Source: Symbiodinium natans (taxonomy: Eukaryota > Sar > Dinophyceae > Suessiales > Symbiodiniaceae). Taken from it: DNA of 37,500 nucleotides. The notes under the pieces were generated by a model. The model was not told the DNA's origin. It did not search any database and worked only from the letters and a program-made list of their open reading frames with translations. The translations under genes were made by a program, and so were the position numbers. Positions 25,140-33,011 of this stretch are shown here, one piece after another. Every line of letters begins with the position of its first letter. Positions within the stretch are counted from its first letter, which is position 1. The stretch is taken from NCBI GenBank assembly GCA_905221605.1, contig CAJNDS010000086.1, forward strand, positions 147,501 to 185,000, read 5' to 3'.

Positions 25140-25320
25140 TTTAGGGGGTTTAGGGTTTAGGGTTTGGGGTTTAGGGTTTAGGGTTTAGGGTTTAGGGTTG
25201 AGGGTTTAGGGTTTAGCGTTTAGGGTTTAGGGTTTAGGGTTTAGCGTTTAGGGTTTAGGGTTTAGGGTTTGGGGTTTGGGGTTTGGGGTTTGGGGTTTAA
25301 GCGTTTAGGCTTTAGGGGTT
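25140..25320 (+). repeat. TTTAGGG array
   Basis: Heptamers with TTTAGCG and TTTGGGG units. Confidence 0.95.
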
Positions 25321-25510
25321 TACAGAGGATGGAAACGCATGATTTTATGTCTGAGGGCGTTGGGAAGTTTAGGGGTTTGGGGTTTAGGGCTTAGGGGCCA
25401 GGGAGGACAAAACGGGTTTAGGATGTGGGGTTCAGGGTTAGGGGGCCGTTTAGGGTTTGGGGGTTTAGGGTTTTGGGTTTTGGGTTTTTGGGTTTTGGGT
25501 CTACGGTCAC
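25321..25510 (+). repeat. Decayed G-rich telomere-like DNA
   Basis: Diverged TTTAGGG sequence ending in four GGGTTTT(G) units. A plus frame is open across it but is repeat-derived. Confidence 0.65.
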
Positions 25511-25560
25511 CGTGTGAGAGAAACAGATCCCCCCTTGACAGGGACGGTTGAGAAGAATGC
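25511..25560 (-). CDS. Putative exon with donor, unknown
   Basis: Minus: AFFSTVPVKGGSVSLT, ending ACACG|GTGACC. Confidence 0.35.
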
Positions 25561-25632
25561 CTTAGCTCTGCTGTAAACCCTAACCGCTAAACCCGAAACC
25601 CTAAACCCTAAACCCTATATAAACCCCAAATT

Positions 25633-25750
25633 CTAAACGACGAGCTATCACACGTTGTCCTCAGGGGAAAAAAGAGATGCTGCTGCTCAGGTAGGCAGCG
25701 ATTGCCACGAAAGCCCCAGATTTGGGCCTTGGACTTTCTCAGGGTGGAAG
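25633..25750 (+). CDS. Putative exon with donor, unknown
   Basis: Thirty-nine codons: LNDELSHVVLRGKKRCCCSG then RQRLPRKPQIWALDFLRVE, ending GAAG|GTAAGG. An internal GTAGGCAG could alternatively be spliced. Confidence 0.45.
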
Positions 25751-25756
25751 GTAAGG

Positions 25757-25850
25757 GGGTTTAGGGTTTAGGGTTTAGGGTTTAGGGTTTAGGGTTTAGG
25801 GTTTAGGGTTTAGGGTTTGGGGTTTGGGGTTTAGGGCTTAGGGTTTAGGG
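25757..25850 (+). repeat. TTTAGGG array
   Basis: Eight or nine perfect units, then TTTGGGG and CTTAGGG. Confidence 0.95.
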
Positions 25851-25852
25851 GA

Positions 25853-25975
25853 ATTAGCTTGAAGCTCAGTGAGGTTCAGCGCGGATGGGATGTGAGAGCC
25901 GGGAGAAGACACAAAGCCGGAGGGGACGGGGGGTTGGGAATGAGTGTCATCTTAACCCGTAACATTAATTTAGAC
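25853..25975 (+). CDS. Coding-like island, unknown
   Basis: Forty-one open plus codons: ISLKLSEVQRGWDVRAGRRH then KAGGDGGLGMSVILTRNINL. It runs into CCCTAAA repeats without a visible donor. Confidence 0.3.
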
Positions 25976-26083
25976 CCTAAACCCTAAACCCTAAACCCTA
26001 CACCCTAAACCCTACACCCTAAACCCTAAACCCTAAATCAAGAAAAAAAAAAAAAAAAGGGCCCCCAAAAGAACCCAAAGGAG

Positions 26084-26293
26084 GTAGAGTTGAGACCTGC
26101 CAGTCTACACTGAGCTCGAACCCTTTTTAAGGGGCTGAATACCCTAGCCCAAAATGGGAACCTTTAACACATAGCAGGAGTCTACATTTACATAACCACA
26201 AAGGTTTAAGGATTGCCTGCTGCCTGCCCAGCCCCGAAGCCTTATTCACATCATTCTTGCAACCACTGCGGGAATGCCAGGAGAACCGTCTCG
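26084..26293 (+). CDS. Putative intron and following exon
   Basis: GGAG|GTAGAG (26084) and CTGCCTGCCCAG (to 26231) bound a possible 148-nt intron containing an unfilled dispersed element. Exon 26232-26293 in its best frame reads PEALFTSFLQPLRECQENRL and ends G|GTGAAA. A second frame (SHHSCNHCGNARRTVS) is also open. Confidence 0.4.
26131..26185 (+). mobile_element. Dispersed element family D, empty of telomeric repeats
   Basis: GGGGCTGAATACCCTAGCCC-AAAATGGGAACCTTTAACACATA. Its sibling at 32638-32740 has the same flanks with GGG(TTTAGGG)7 in place of the central TGGG. Confidence 0.75.
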
Positions 26294-26354
26294 GTGAAAC
26301 TCTTCATATGACACTATTAGGTTTGGGTTAAGGGTCCAGGGTAGAAGACTTCAG

Positions 26355-26453
26355 AGAGTCTGTCAGTGCATGTTCGCGAACAAAGCGGCGTTCGTGACAA
26401 TACGCTCTGACCTCCACGCTCTGACCATCTCGCGGGGACATCACCTCATGTGA
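26355..26453 (+). CDS. Putative 3' coding exon, unknown
   Basis: After AGACTTCAG, 32 codons: RVCQCMFANKAAFVTIRSDL then HALTISRGHHLM and TGA. A family E element begins at the stop. Confidence 0.45.
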   Translation, partial: RVCQCMFANKAAFVTIRSDLHALTISRGHHLM

Positions 26454-26560
26454 AGTAGGGTATATATTTCTTGTACCCCCAACAAGACACCCGGTATATA
26501 CACTCACCAATATTAAAAAGGGGACCATATATACACTCACCAAGAACAATAATATAGACT
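26448..26560 (+). mobile_element. Dispersed element family E, copy 1
   Basis: TAGGGTATATATTTCTTGTA, then CCCC..AA..ACACCCGGTATATACACTCACC. The second copy at 30575-30690 is roughly 80 percent alike by eye. Confidence 0.75.
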
Positions 26561-26670
26561 AGGTTGCCCAGTAACCTAGGATTAAAAAGGGTGCCCTTTT
26601 TTGCTTAAAGGGGTTTATAGGGGAACCTAGAGCCCCCAAATGGGAATAAGGGCACTACTGGGCATCCAAG
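26561..26670. mobile_element. Dispersed element family A, copy 4
   Basis: AGGTTGCCCAGTAACCTAGG at one end and CTGGGCATCCAAG at the other, inverted; AAGGGTGCCC and AAGGGCAC inside. Directly abuts the family E copy. Confidence 0.75.
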
Positions 26671-26675
26671 TAAAC

Positions 26676-26819
26676 CCTGCTTCATGTAGTCCTGCTTCAG
26701 GTGGTATTGGTCTTTCTCAGGATCTCCAAGGGCCTTCCCCCCCCCCTCTTCCCCATCCGCCCCCTGATTGACAACCACTCAGGAGACTGCGCATAAGCAT
26801 ATCCTTCAGCTAGCCCAAA
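26676..26819 (-). CDS. Putative exon with homopolymer frameshift
   Basis: On the minus strand, GGGCTAG is followed by EGYAYAQSPEWLSIRGRMGK, a run of ten G, then KALGDPEKDQYHLKQDYMKQ to CAGG|GTTTAC. Both halves are clearly coding-like, but ten G puts them out of frame; eight or eleven would join them. Sequencing error in the homopolymer or a real frameshift are both possible. Confidence 0.45.
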
Positions 26820-26915
26820 AACCGTAAAACCTAAACCCTAAACCCTAAAACCCAAAGCCTAAACCCTAAACCGTCAAGCTCAAAACCCTGATCCTAATCC
26901 GAGACACGCAGCACG

Positions 26916-26981
26916 CTAAATGTCGATGGTCTTCGTCTCGCTCTTGCCATCATCCCAGGAAATGACCACCACGACCTGCAG
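26916..26981 (-). CDS. Putative terminal exon, same gene as 27263-27733?
   Basis: Minus: LQVVVVISWDDGKSETKTI then DI and TAG (26916-26918). GGCTGCAG at its start can be the acceptor. High GC3. It is the next minus-strand island after 27263-27350, so it may close that gene. Confidence 0.45.
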   Translation of the reverse strand: MQVVVVISWDDGKSETKTIDI

Positions 26982-27262
26982 CCTAAACCCTAAGCCCGAA
27001 ATTCTAAACCCAAAAACCCGAAACCCTACTTCCAACTGCCCAAGAGCCTTTGAGTAATACAAGGGCCGGTCTATTTTGAATGAGTGATTTTGGGTCGTGG
27101 TGTATGGTATTGGGATTACGACGGGATTATCCTATGCACCTTTATAGTATATACTTGGGCCCTACAGCTACGATATAGGAAGCCCTTTACTGCCCAAGTA
27201 ATCCGCCGTCACGAACCGTTAGGGTACTCCGTGAAGGGAACCCTAAACCCTAAACCCTAAAC

Positions 27263-27733
27263 CCTGATATCACCGCGTCCACTTGCTCCCAGCTGGCCTT
27301 CGTCTTCGTGCGCGAGGATACCGCCCAAGTGCCGTGCTTTTTGATCTTTCCTTGGTAGCCCAGTAACCTGTCTCCTTGTTTAGGGTTTAGGGTGTAGGGT
27401 TTGGTTTAGGGTTTAGGGTTAGGGTTCAGGGTTCAGGGTTTGGGGTTCAGGGTTTAGGGTTTAGGGTTTGGGGTTTAGGGTTTAGGGTTTCGGGTTTCGG
27501 GTTTCGGGTTTCGGGTTTCGGGTTTGGGGTACTTAGTAGCCCAGTAACCATACTGTAACAAGGGCACCCTTTTCTTGAGGGGTTGGATACCTTTATGAGG
27601 GAACCCATAACCCCAAAAAAGGGGTATAAAGGGTGCCATTGAACTGCCAAGCTTCTGTCGGTGGTGGATACAGCACCTCGGCGTTGCTGCCGAGTTCGGC
27701 TTTGAGGGTGTTGCACTCGCATGGGATGGCTTC
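27263..27733 (-). CDS. Putative two-exon chain across a family A element
   Basis: Minus: exon 27733-27652 reads EAIPCECNTLKAELGSNAEV then LYPPPTE plus one base; exon 27350-27263 completes a Gly codon and reads KIKKHGTWAVSSRTKTKASW then EQVDAVIS. Both have very high GC3. The excluded 301 nt (27351-27651) run exactly from one terminal CTTGG to the matching CCAAG of family A and lack a GT donor; AAG flanks both ends. So this would be a non-canonical intron. With a GT donor 6 nt farther in, another frame also opens, but with poorer codon bias. Confidence 0.5.
27351..27651. mobile_element. Family A element split by a telomeric array
   Basis: A partial start (27351-27368, CTTGGTAGCCCAGTAACC) is followed by TGTCTCCTTG, TTTAGGG-type repeats (27379-27530), and then a full copy (27532-27651) starting CTTAGTAGCCCAGTAACC and ending CTGCCAAG. 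The array is thus flanked by a near-exact 18-bp direct repeat of the element's own end. Confidence 0.7.
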
Positions 27734-27734
27734 G

Positions 27735-27850
27735 GTTTAGGGTTCAGGGTTCAGGGTTCAGGGTTCAGGGTTCAGGGTTCAGGGTTCAGGGTTTAGGGTT
27801 TAGGGTTTAGGGTTTAGGGTTTACTGTAGGTTTAGGGTTTAGGGTTTCTG
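27735..27850 (+). repeat. TTCAGGG then TTTAGGG array
   Basis: Seven or eight consecutive TTCAGGG variant units precede normal heptamers. Confidence 0.95.
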
Positions 27851-27866
27851 GTTTAGGCTTTAGGGG

Positions 27867-27962
27867 TTTAATGAAGCTGGCTCTTACATAAATGCCCCCG
27901 TTCCCAATCGCAAGTCGTGCCGTCTGCGCTCTGTAGATGAACCAGAAGTCCTAATGCTCGCC
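27867..27962 (+). CDS. Putative exon, unknown
   Basis: Thirty-two codons: FNEAGSYINAPVPNRKSCRL then RSVDEPEVLMLA; the same frame stays open into C-rich repeats. Confidence 0.4.
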
Positions 27963-28186
27963 CCAAAACCCTACACCCTCAAAAACTTAAAGGCTTCAAC
28001 CCCCTTAAACCCTATGCCTTTAACCCCTGAACATTACTCTTAACAACCCTTGAAAACCATGAACCCTGCTTAAACTTAAACCCGTAAACCACTTTGCCCC
28101 TGACCCTTATCCCTGAAAACCCTAACGCCTACACCGTGTCGCCCAGACTACTATTGTACTGAAGAACCCCAAAATTTTGAAAACAG

Positions 28187-28352
28187 TATACATACATACA
28201 TACATACATACATACCTACGTACGTACATACGTACGTACATACAGACATACAGACATACAGACATACAGACATACAGACATACAGACATACAGACATACA
28301 GACATACAGACATACAGACATACAGACATACAGACATACAGACATACATACA
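28187..28352. repeat. (CATA)n and (ACATACAG)n microsatellite
   Basis: CATA tetramers, a short CGTA part, then about fourteen 8-mer units ACATACAG. Confidence 0.95.
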
Positions 28353-28490
28353 GGTCTAGGGTTCAAGGGTTTAGGGGTTGAGCGTTTTTAGGATTCGGGT
28401 GTAGGGGTTAACGGTTTAGGGTTTGGGTTTTTTGGGGGGTTCGGGGACTTTAGGGTTTTAGGTTCGGGGGTTCGGGGGCTTAGGGTTCCC
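28353..28490 (+). repeat. Decayed G-rich telomere-like DNA
   Basis: TTTAGGG-like units with many changes. Confidence 0.65.
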
Positions 28491-28512
28491 TGCAACAGGG
28501 AATCTCAAAGTC

Positions 28513-28590
28513 TCAACCCTAAACCCTAAACCCTAAACCCTAAACCCTAAACGCTAAACCCTAAACCCTAAACCCTAAACCTAAACCCCT
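28513..28590 (-). repeat. CCCTAAA array
   Basis: Regular heptamers. Confidence 0.95.
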
Positions 28591-28593
28591 AAC

Positions 28594-28677
28594 CGCAAAC
28601 GAGCCGCTAAGCCGGCCCGTCCCGGCTGTGACCTCTGCGTGGGAACAGGACCCATCCTGGCAGGAGGATGTTTTTAG
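28594..28677 (+). CDS. Putative exon, unknown
   Basis: RKRAAKPARPGCDLCVGTGP then ILAGGCF and TAG inside the next telomeric array. Contains CDLC. Telomeric arrays touch both sides. Confidence 0.4.
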   Translation, partial: RKRAAKPARPGCDLCVGTGPILAGGCF

Positions 28678-28808
28678 GGTTTAGGGTTTAGGGTTTAGGG
28701 TTTAGGGTTTAGGGTTTAGCGTTTAGGGTTTAGGGTTTAGGGCTTAGGGCTTAGGGCTTAGGGTTTAGGGTTTAGGGTTTAGGGTTTAGGGTTTAGGGTT
28801 TAGGGTTT
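28676..28808 (+). repeat. TTTAGGG array
   Basis: Nearly perfect, with three CTTAGGG units in the middle. Confidence 0.95.
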
Positions 28809-29003
28809 AAGAAGCTTTTGCAGGTCAGACTTGGGGTTCAGGGTTCAGGGCTTCGTGTCGGGATATGACAGATCTCAGGACGTACCGACCCCAAACCCCC
28901 AAACCCCACAACAAGGCTTTGCCTCAAGGCTTCGTCAGTCGAGGGTTGAGGGTTTAGGGTTGAGGCCTCAAGGGGTTTAGGGTCCCGGGGTTTCGGGAAT
29001 GTT

Positions 29004-29108
29004 TCAGCTGATGGCACACACGCAAGGTGCCTCGTTCAGCTGGACCTCTTGCCACTCGCTGTAACGGTCTTCCTTCCATAGCAGATGCAACAGTTGATGT
29101 CGGCTCAT
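29004..29108 (-). CDS. Putative terminal coding exon, unknown
   Basis: Minus: MSRHQLLHLLWKEDRYSEWQ then EVQLNEAPCVCAIS and TGA. High GC3. Upstream on this strand is a ~50-nt G homopolymer that hides the exon start. Confidence 0.45.
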   Translation of the reverse strand: MSRHQLLHLLWKEDRYSEWQEVQLNEAPCVCAIS

Positions 29109-29118
29109 GTGGGTCCTG

Positions 29119-29126
29119 CCCCCCCG

Positions 29127-29171
<45 letters not shown>
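29119..29171 (+). repeat. Poly-C tract
   Basis: About fifty C with one G near the start. Confidence 0.95.
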
Positions 29172-29172
<1 letters not shown>

Positions 29173-29322
29173 TCTTCACAACCCTGAACCCTCAACCCAA
29201 AACCTAAACAGGCCTTCGCGGCCGTAAGGCCCCGAAACCCTAGACCACGTGGTGTGTTGACCCCACAAGCCACTGAAACCCTAGCCGCACAAGCCCTAAA
29301 CACAAAGCGTTTTGCTTTTCAG

Positions 29323-29380
29323 CGGCTTCCCAACCCCTACCCAGCGAAGAGGTTCATCAGCACTCTCGGCAAGGCTCTGG
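29323..29380 (+). CDS. Putative exon with strong acceptor, unknown
   Basis: TTTTGCTTTTCAG (to 29322), then RLPNPYPAKRFISTLGKAL, ending CTGG|GTAGGA. A further coding-like stretch follows at 29397-29480 (APSNGLAFHFHQCQSCTIRN). Confidence 0.5.
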
Positions 29381-29479
29381 GTAGGACTTGAGGTCGAAGG
29401 TGTGGCACCCAGCAACGGACTTGCCTTCCACTTTCACCAGTGTCAAAGTTGCACCATCCGGAACGCCTGGGAGGCTTCA

Positions 29480-29584
29480 AAACCCTCAACCCTAAACCCT
29501 AAACCCGAAACCCGAAACCCTAAACCCTAAACCCTAAACCCTAAACCCTAAACCCTAAACCCTGAACCCTAAACCCTAAACCCT
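29480..29584 (-). repeat. CCCTAAA array
   Basis: Heptamers with CCCGAAA units. Confidence 0.95.
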
Positions 29585-29790
29585 AGGCGTGGCTGGCTGT
29601 TGCTTAACGGATTACGGGCCCGAGGTTTTGACTCTTTAGCGTCAGGGTGGCCCCGGCGTCGTAGGGTCGTCCGATGGTCCCTTAGTATACGGAACCCTTA
29701 GATCGCCCTTACTGTAACACCCAAGGTCTAGTATCTTCCCTTAGAGGGCCGTTGCCTCAGGGAATGAGGGTTCAGGGTTCGACTCTGTAG
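29585..29790. other. Unique spacer
   Basis: Contains a weak plus exon candidate at 29590-29627 (GVAGCCLTDYGPE, then GAG|GTTTTG) and AT-richer sequence around 29690-29760. No confident feature. Confidence 0.35.
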
Positions 29791-29866
29791 AGAAGGAAGG
29801 GAGGGAAGGGAAGGGAAGGGAGGAAGGGAAGGGAAGGGAGGAAGGGAAGGGAAGGGAGGAAGGGAG
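29791..29866 (+). repeat. Purine (GGGAAGGGAA) repeat
   Basis: GGAAGGGAAGGGAAG units, a polypurine tract able to form triplex DNA in principle. Confidence 0.9.
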
Positions 29867-29872
29867 CAAGAA

Positions 29873-30040
29873 ATAAGCGGAAGCAACACAGACAAACGAG
29901 TCCGCCTCTCGGTGCCAAGCTGGGCTTGGCCCTATGAATCCAAGAAGACTCTTGGGCCCTCGTTTGGGGGGCTGAGATCCCTGGCGCTTCCGGGCCCTGA
30001 ACAGCTAAATCTTAATTCTAAAACAACAAGAAAGCCCAAA
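29873..30040 (+). CDS. Putative exon, unknown
   Basis: Open plus frame of 55 codons: ISGSNTDKRVRLSVPSWAWP then YESKKTLGPSFGGLRS and LALPGPEQLNLNSKTTRKPK. It continues open into CCCTAAA repeats, so the 3' end is unknown. Confidence 0.4.
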
Positions 30041-30193
30041 ACCCTAAACCCTAAATATCCGAACCGAAACCCTAAAATTTCCCTAAAACCCTCGTACCCC
30101 CAAACCCTAAACCCTAAACCCTAAACCCTAAACCCTAAACCCTAAACCCTAAACCCTAAACCCTAAACCCTAAACCCTAAACCCTAAACCCTA
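30041..30193 (-). repeat. CCCTAAA array
   Basis: Degenerate entry, then about thirteen perfect heptamers. Confidence 0.95.
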
Positions 30194-30194
30194 C

Positions 30195-30299
30195 AAAAGA
30201 ACCCCAACAAGGCCCCCCGAGGCCTTGGACCTGCAAGGACAGCTCGGGCGCCAGCTTCTTGTCCTGTCAAGAAGCAGGTCCGAAGCCCGAAGGAGGGAA
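30195..30299 (+). CDS. Putative exon, unknown
   Basis: Thirty-five codons: KRTPTRPPEALDLQGQLGRQ then LLVLSRSRSEARRRE. Arg-rich. Bounded by CCCTAAA and TTTAGGG arrays. Confidence 0.35.
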
Positions 30300-30475
<176 letters not shown>

Positions 30476-30488
30476 TTTGGGGCTTCAG

Positions 30489-30587
30489 GGGGCTGCTCTC
30501 AAGCCACCTGAAAGGAGAGCTCCACGAGGAACTTGTTCGGCACGCTGAGTTCCTCTCAGGGCTCTTAGGGTCGTCACATGGAATAGG
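30489..30587 (+). CDS. Putative internal exon, unknown
   Basis: After GGGGCTTCAG: GLLSSHLKGELHEELVRHAE then FLSGLLGSSHGI, ending TAGG|GTATAT. The donor lies inside the start of family E copy 2. Helical, high GC3. Confidence 0.45.
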
Positions 30588-30690
30588 GTATATATTTCTT
30601 GTACCCCCAAAAGGACACCCGGTATATACACTCACAATACCAAAACGGAATCTTACATACACTCACCAATAACAGTAAGATAAACCCTAC
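30575..30690 (+). mobile_element. Dispersed element family E, copy 2
   Basis: CACATGGAATAGGGTATATA..., CCCGGTATATACACTCAC, ACATACACTCACCAATAACA; parallel to 26448-26560. In both cases a coding-like island precedes it. Confidence 0.75.
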
Positions 30691-30741
30691 TTCACATGCT
30701 CCCTGAATATGGGGCCCTTAACAGGGGAGCCCTTTTCTGGG

Positions 30742-30845
30742 GGTTTCCGAAAATAGGGGTACCTTATTGGAGTCCTTATTATCAGGGGATCCTACTATTT
30801 GGGTCTATCTTGGGAGTCCCCTATTTTCGTAAACCTTCACATGGC
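30742..30845. mobile_element. Inverted repeat element
   Basis: GGTTTCCGAAAATAGGGG (30742-30759) and CCCCTATTTTCGTAAACC (30828-30845) pair at 17 of 18 positions. Confidence 0.7.
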
Positions 30846-30884
30846 GCCTGAATATGTGCCCTTAAAAGGGGGGGGGGGGGGGTC

Positions 30885-30990
30885 CTTATATCCCCTTAAA
30901 TACCCTATACAATTCAAGGGGCCGTGTACTTCAGAACCCTTTAAAGAGGGTAAGAAACCATAGTAATGGACCATGAAACTACACTTAGAG
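30885..30990 (+). mobile_element. Dispersed element family C, copy 2
   Basis: Parallel to 12140-12240; a G homopolymer (30868-30882) precedes it. Confidence 0.6.
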
Positions 30991-31105
30991 AAGCTGGAGC
31001 AACCGCAGCCCTAGTTGGGATGTGTTTCTACACTCGTTCTTAGTAGGGAATGAGAGGTTCCCTAAACCCTAAACTCTAAACGCTAAACCCTAAACAGGGC
31101 TTAGG

Positions 31106-31207
31106 GTTCAAGATTGCCACCAAGGTCTCTGCAACGTGGGCCCTTACTTCGAAAAAGCCTCCTTCTACGTCCGCGCGGGAGAGGTACAGCTCTTGCACGC
31201 GAAGAGA
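31106..31207 (-). CDS. Putative exon, unknown
   Basis: Minus frame of 34 codons: SLRVQELYLSRADVEGGFF then EVRAHVAETLVAILN. Strong GC3 and helical pattern; no family recognised. Confidence 0.45.
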
Positions 31208-31209
31208 CA

Positions 31210-31372
31210 AACCCTAGACCTTGGAACCCGAAACCCTGAAGCTTAAACCCAAGCCAAAAAACCCATAACGCCTGAAACCCAAAACTCTCAACCCCTGAAC
31301 CCCTAAACCCCTCAACTCCAAACCCTAAACCCTAAACTCCCTAAGCCCTTAACCTGAAGCCCGAACCTCTAA
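31210..31372 (-). repeat. Decayed CCCTAAA-like DNA
   Basis: C/A-rich degenerate telomere-like spacer. Confidence 0.65.
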
Positions 31373-31373
31373 G

Positions 31374-31454
31374 CCCCTTAGGACGAGCCCGGCGCACTTT
31401 GGCCAACTTGGCACACAGCTCCCCGACAGTGCTCCCCGGCATCCTAAGATTCGA
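31374..31454 (-). CDS. Putative exon, unknown
   Basis: Minus frame of 27 codons: SNLRMPGSTVGELCAKLAKV then RRARPKG. The internal Met could be a start. Confidence 0.4.
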
Positions 31455-31566
31455 GGGGTTGAGGTTTAGGGTTTAGGGTTTAGGGTTTAGGGGTTGAGGT
31501 TTAGGGTTTAGGGTTTAGGGTTTAGGGTCTAGGGTCTAGGGTTTAGGGTTTAGGGTTTAGGGTTTA
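31455..31566 (+). repeat. TTTAGGG array
   Basis: Heptamers with two TCTAGGG. Confidence 0.95.
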
Positions 31567-32100
31567 GGGGTTTAGGGTCTTAGGCTCTTAGGCTCTTAGG
31601 CTCTTAGGCTCTTAGGCTCTTAGGCTCTTAGGGTCTTGGGGTCTTAGGGTTCGCAGGGTCATAGGGTCTTAGGGTCTTGGGGTCTTAGGGTCTTAGGGTC
31701 TTAGGGCCTTAGGGTCTTGGGGTCTTAGGGTCTTAGGGTCTCAGGCTCTTAGGGTCTTAGGGTCTTCGGGTCTTAGGGTCTTAGGGTCTTGGGGTCTTAG
31801 GGTTCGCAGGGTCTTAGGGTCTTAGGGTCTTGGGGTCTTAGGGTGTTAGGGTCTTAGGGTCTTAGGGTCTTAGCGTCTTAGGGTCTTAGGGTCTTAGGGT
31901 CTCAGGCTCTTAGGGTCTTAGGGTCTTAGGGTCTTAGCGTCTTAGGGTCTTAGGGTCTTAGGGTCTCAGGCTCTTAGGGTCTTAGGGTCTTCGGGTCTTA
32001 GGGTCTTAGGGTCTTTGGGTCTTAGGGTTCGCAGGGTCTTAGGTTCTTAGGGTCTTAGGGTCTTCGGGTCTTAGGGTCTTAGGGTGTTAGGGATTTCGGG
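31567..32100 (+). repeat. 8-mer TCTTAGGG array
   Basis: Over 500 bp of unit GGGTCTTA (about 65 copies) with GGCTCTTA, GGGTCTTC and GGGTTCGCA variants arranged in longer, partly repeated blocks. Confidence 0.95.
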
Positions 32101-32144
32101 GTCTTGGTATGATGCCTAAGATGGCCCGGGAGAGGGTTGAGGGT

Positions 32145-32360
32145 TTGGGGGTCTTAGGGGTGTTAGGGGTGTTAGGGGTTTCGGGGTTTAGGGGTTTAGG
32201 GGTTTGGGGGTTTGGGGGTTTGGAGGTTTGGGGATTTAGAGGCGTTTGGGGGTTTAGGGGTGTTAGGGGTTTAGGGGTTTAGGGGTTTAGGGGTTTAGGG
32301 GTTTAGGGGTTTAGGGGTTTAGGGGTTTAGGGGTTTAGGGGTTTAGGGGTTTAGGGGTTA
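32145..32360 (+). repeat. TTTAGGGG 8-mer array
   Basis: Degenerate at first, then about twelve perfect TTTAGGGG units (32262-32357). Confidence 0.95.
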
Positions 32361-32498
32361 AGGGTCTTTGGGTCTTTGGGTCTTGGAGTCTTAGGGTTTG
32401 GAGTCTAGGGTTAAGGGATTTGCGCTTCCATAGTCCATAAGGGGTACGTGTCTTTAGAGTGTGGGCTCAGGTCGGGGCCCCCGAAACCTCAAATCCCC

Positions 32499-32609
32499 CA
32501 AGCCGCCGCAAAGTTCTGGGATCCTACCAAAAAAGCCGGTCAAAGCACGGCTTGCCTGAAACCCCGAAGCCCCTTCGCCCCTGGACCCCCTAAACCCCAC
32601 GTTGCTTGA
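32499..32609 (+). CDS. Putative 3' coding exon, unknown
   Basis: Thirty-six codons to TGA: QAAAKFWDPTKKAGQSTACL then KPRSPFAPGPPKPHVA. CGG|GTAGTG shortly after suggests that a shifted frame could also be spliced. Confidence 0.4.
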   Translation, partial: QAAAKFWDPTKKAGQSTACLKPRSPFAPGPPKPHVA

Positions 32610-32637
32610 GCCTTCTTTCGGGTAGTGGCATAACTTC

Positions 32638-32740
32638 GGGGCTGAATATCCTAGCCCAAAAGGGTTTAGGGTTTAGGGTTTAGGGTTTAGGGTTTAGGGT
32701 TTAGGGTTTAGGGAACCTTTCACATATCGTCGGAATCTAT
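32638..32740 (+). mobile_element. Family D element filled with GGG(TTTAGGG)7
   Basis: GGGGCTGAATATCCTAGCCC-AAAA (32638-32661), telomeric 32662-32713 (52 bp, no mismatch), then AACCTTTCACATATCG...GGAATCTATA. Flanks match 26131-26185. Confidence 0.8.
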
Positions 32741-32884
32741 ATGGGTGGCTGTCAAAATTCTGATCCCTCTCGGGGTACCGTAAATATTGGGTGCCCGTAT
32801 GATTATTGGATCCAAAAAGGGACCATAAGTTTAAGACAACCACCCGTAGGACCAAAAAGGTTAGATAAAGGTCACCTACTCCGT

Positions 32885-33011
32885 CTTACTTCTCCAATGC
32901 ACAAGAAGGAAAAAAGGGTTAACCTTTATGATCCCTAAACCCTAAACCCTAAACCCTAAACCCTAAACCCTAAACCCAAAAAGTTTACAGTCCAGCTGTT
33001 GGAGAAGTAAG
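32885..33011. mobile_element. Hairpin with telomeric array between its arms
   Basis: CTTACTTCTCCAA (32885-32897) and TTGGAGAAGTAAG (32999-33011) are perfect 13-bp arms, with looser pairing outside. A CCCTAAA array (32934-32976) lies between. A separate short inverted pair is GGGTGGCTGTC (32743) and GACAACCACCC (32835). Confidence 0.65.

Noticed and set aside
27071-27235. Possible inverted repeat element (GGGATTACGACGGG / CGCCGTCACGAACC)
   Set aside because: Pairing is weak and interrupted; not better than expected by eye.
28187-28352. CRISPR-like regular repeats
   Set aside because: A continuous microsatellite with no spacers; the genome is clearly eukaryotic.
28122-28366. MYVCMSVCLYVC-type repeat proteins
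   Set aside because: Translations of the (ACATACAG)n repeat.
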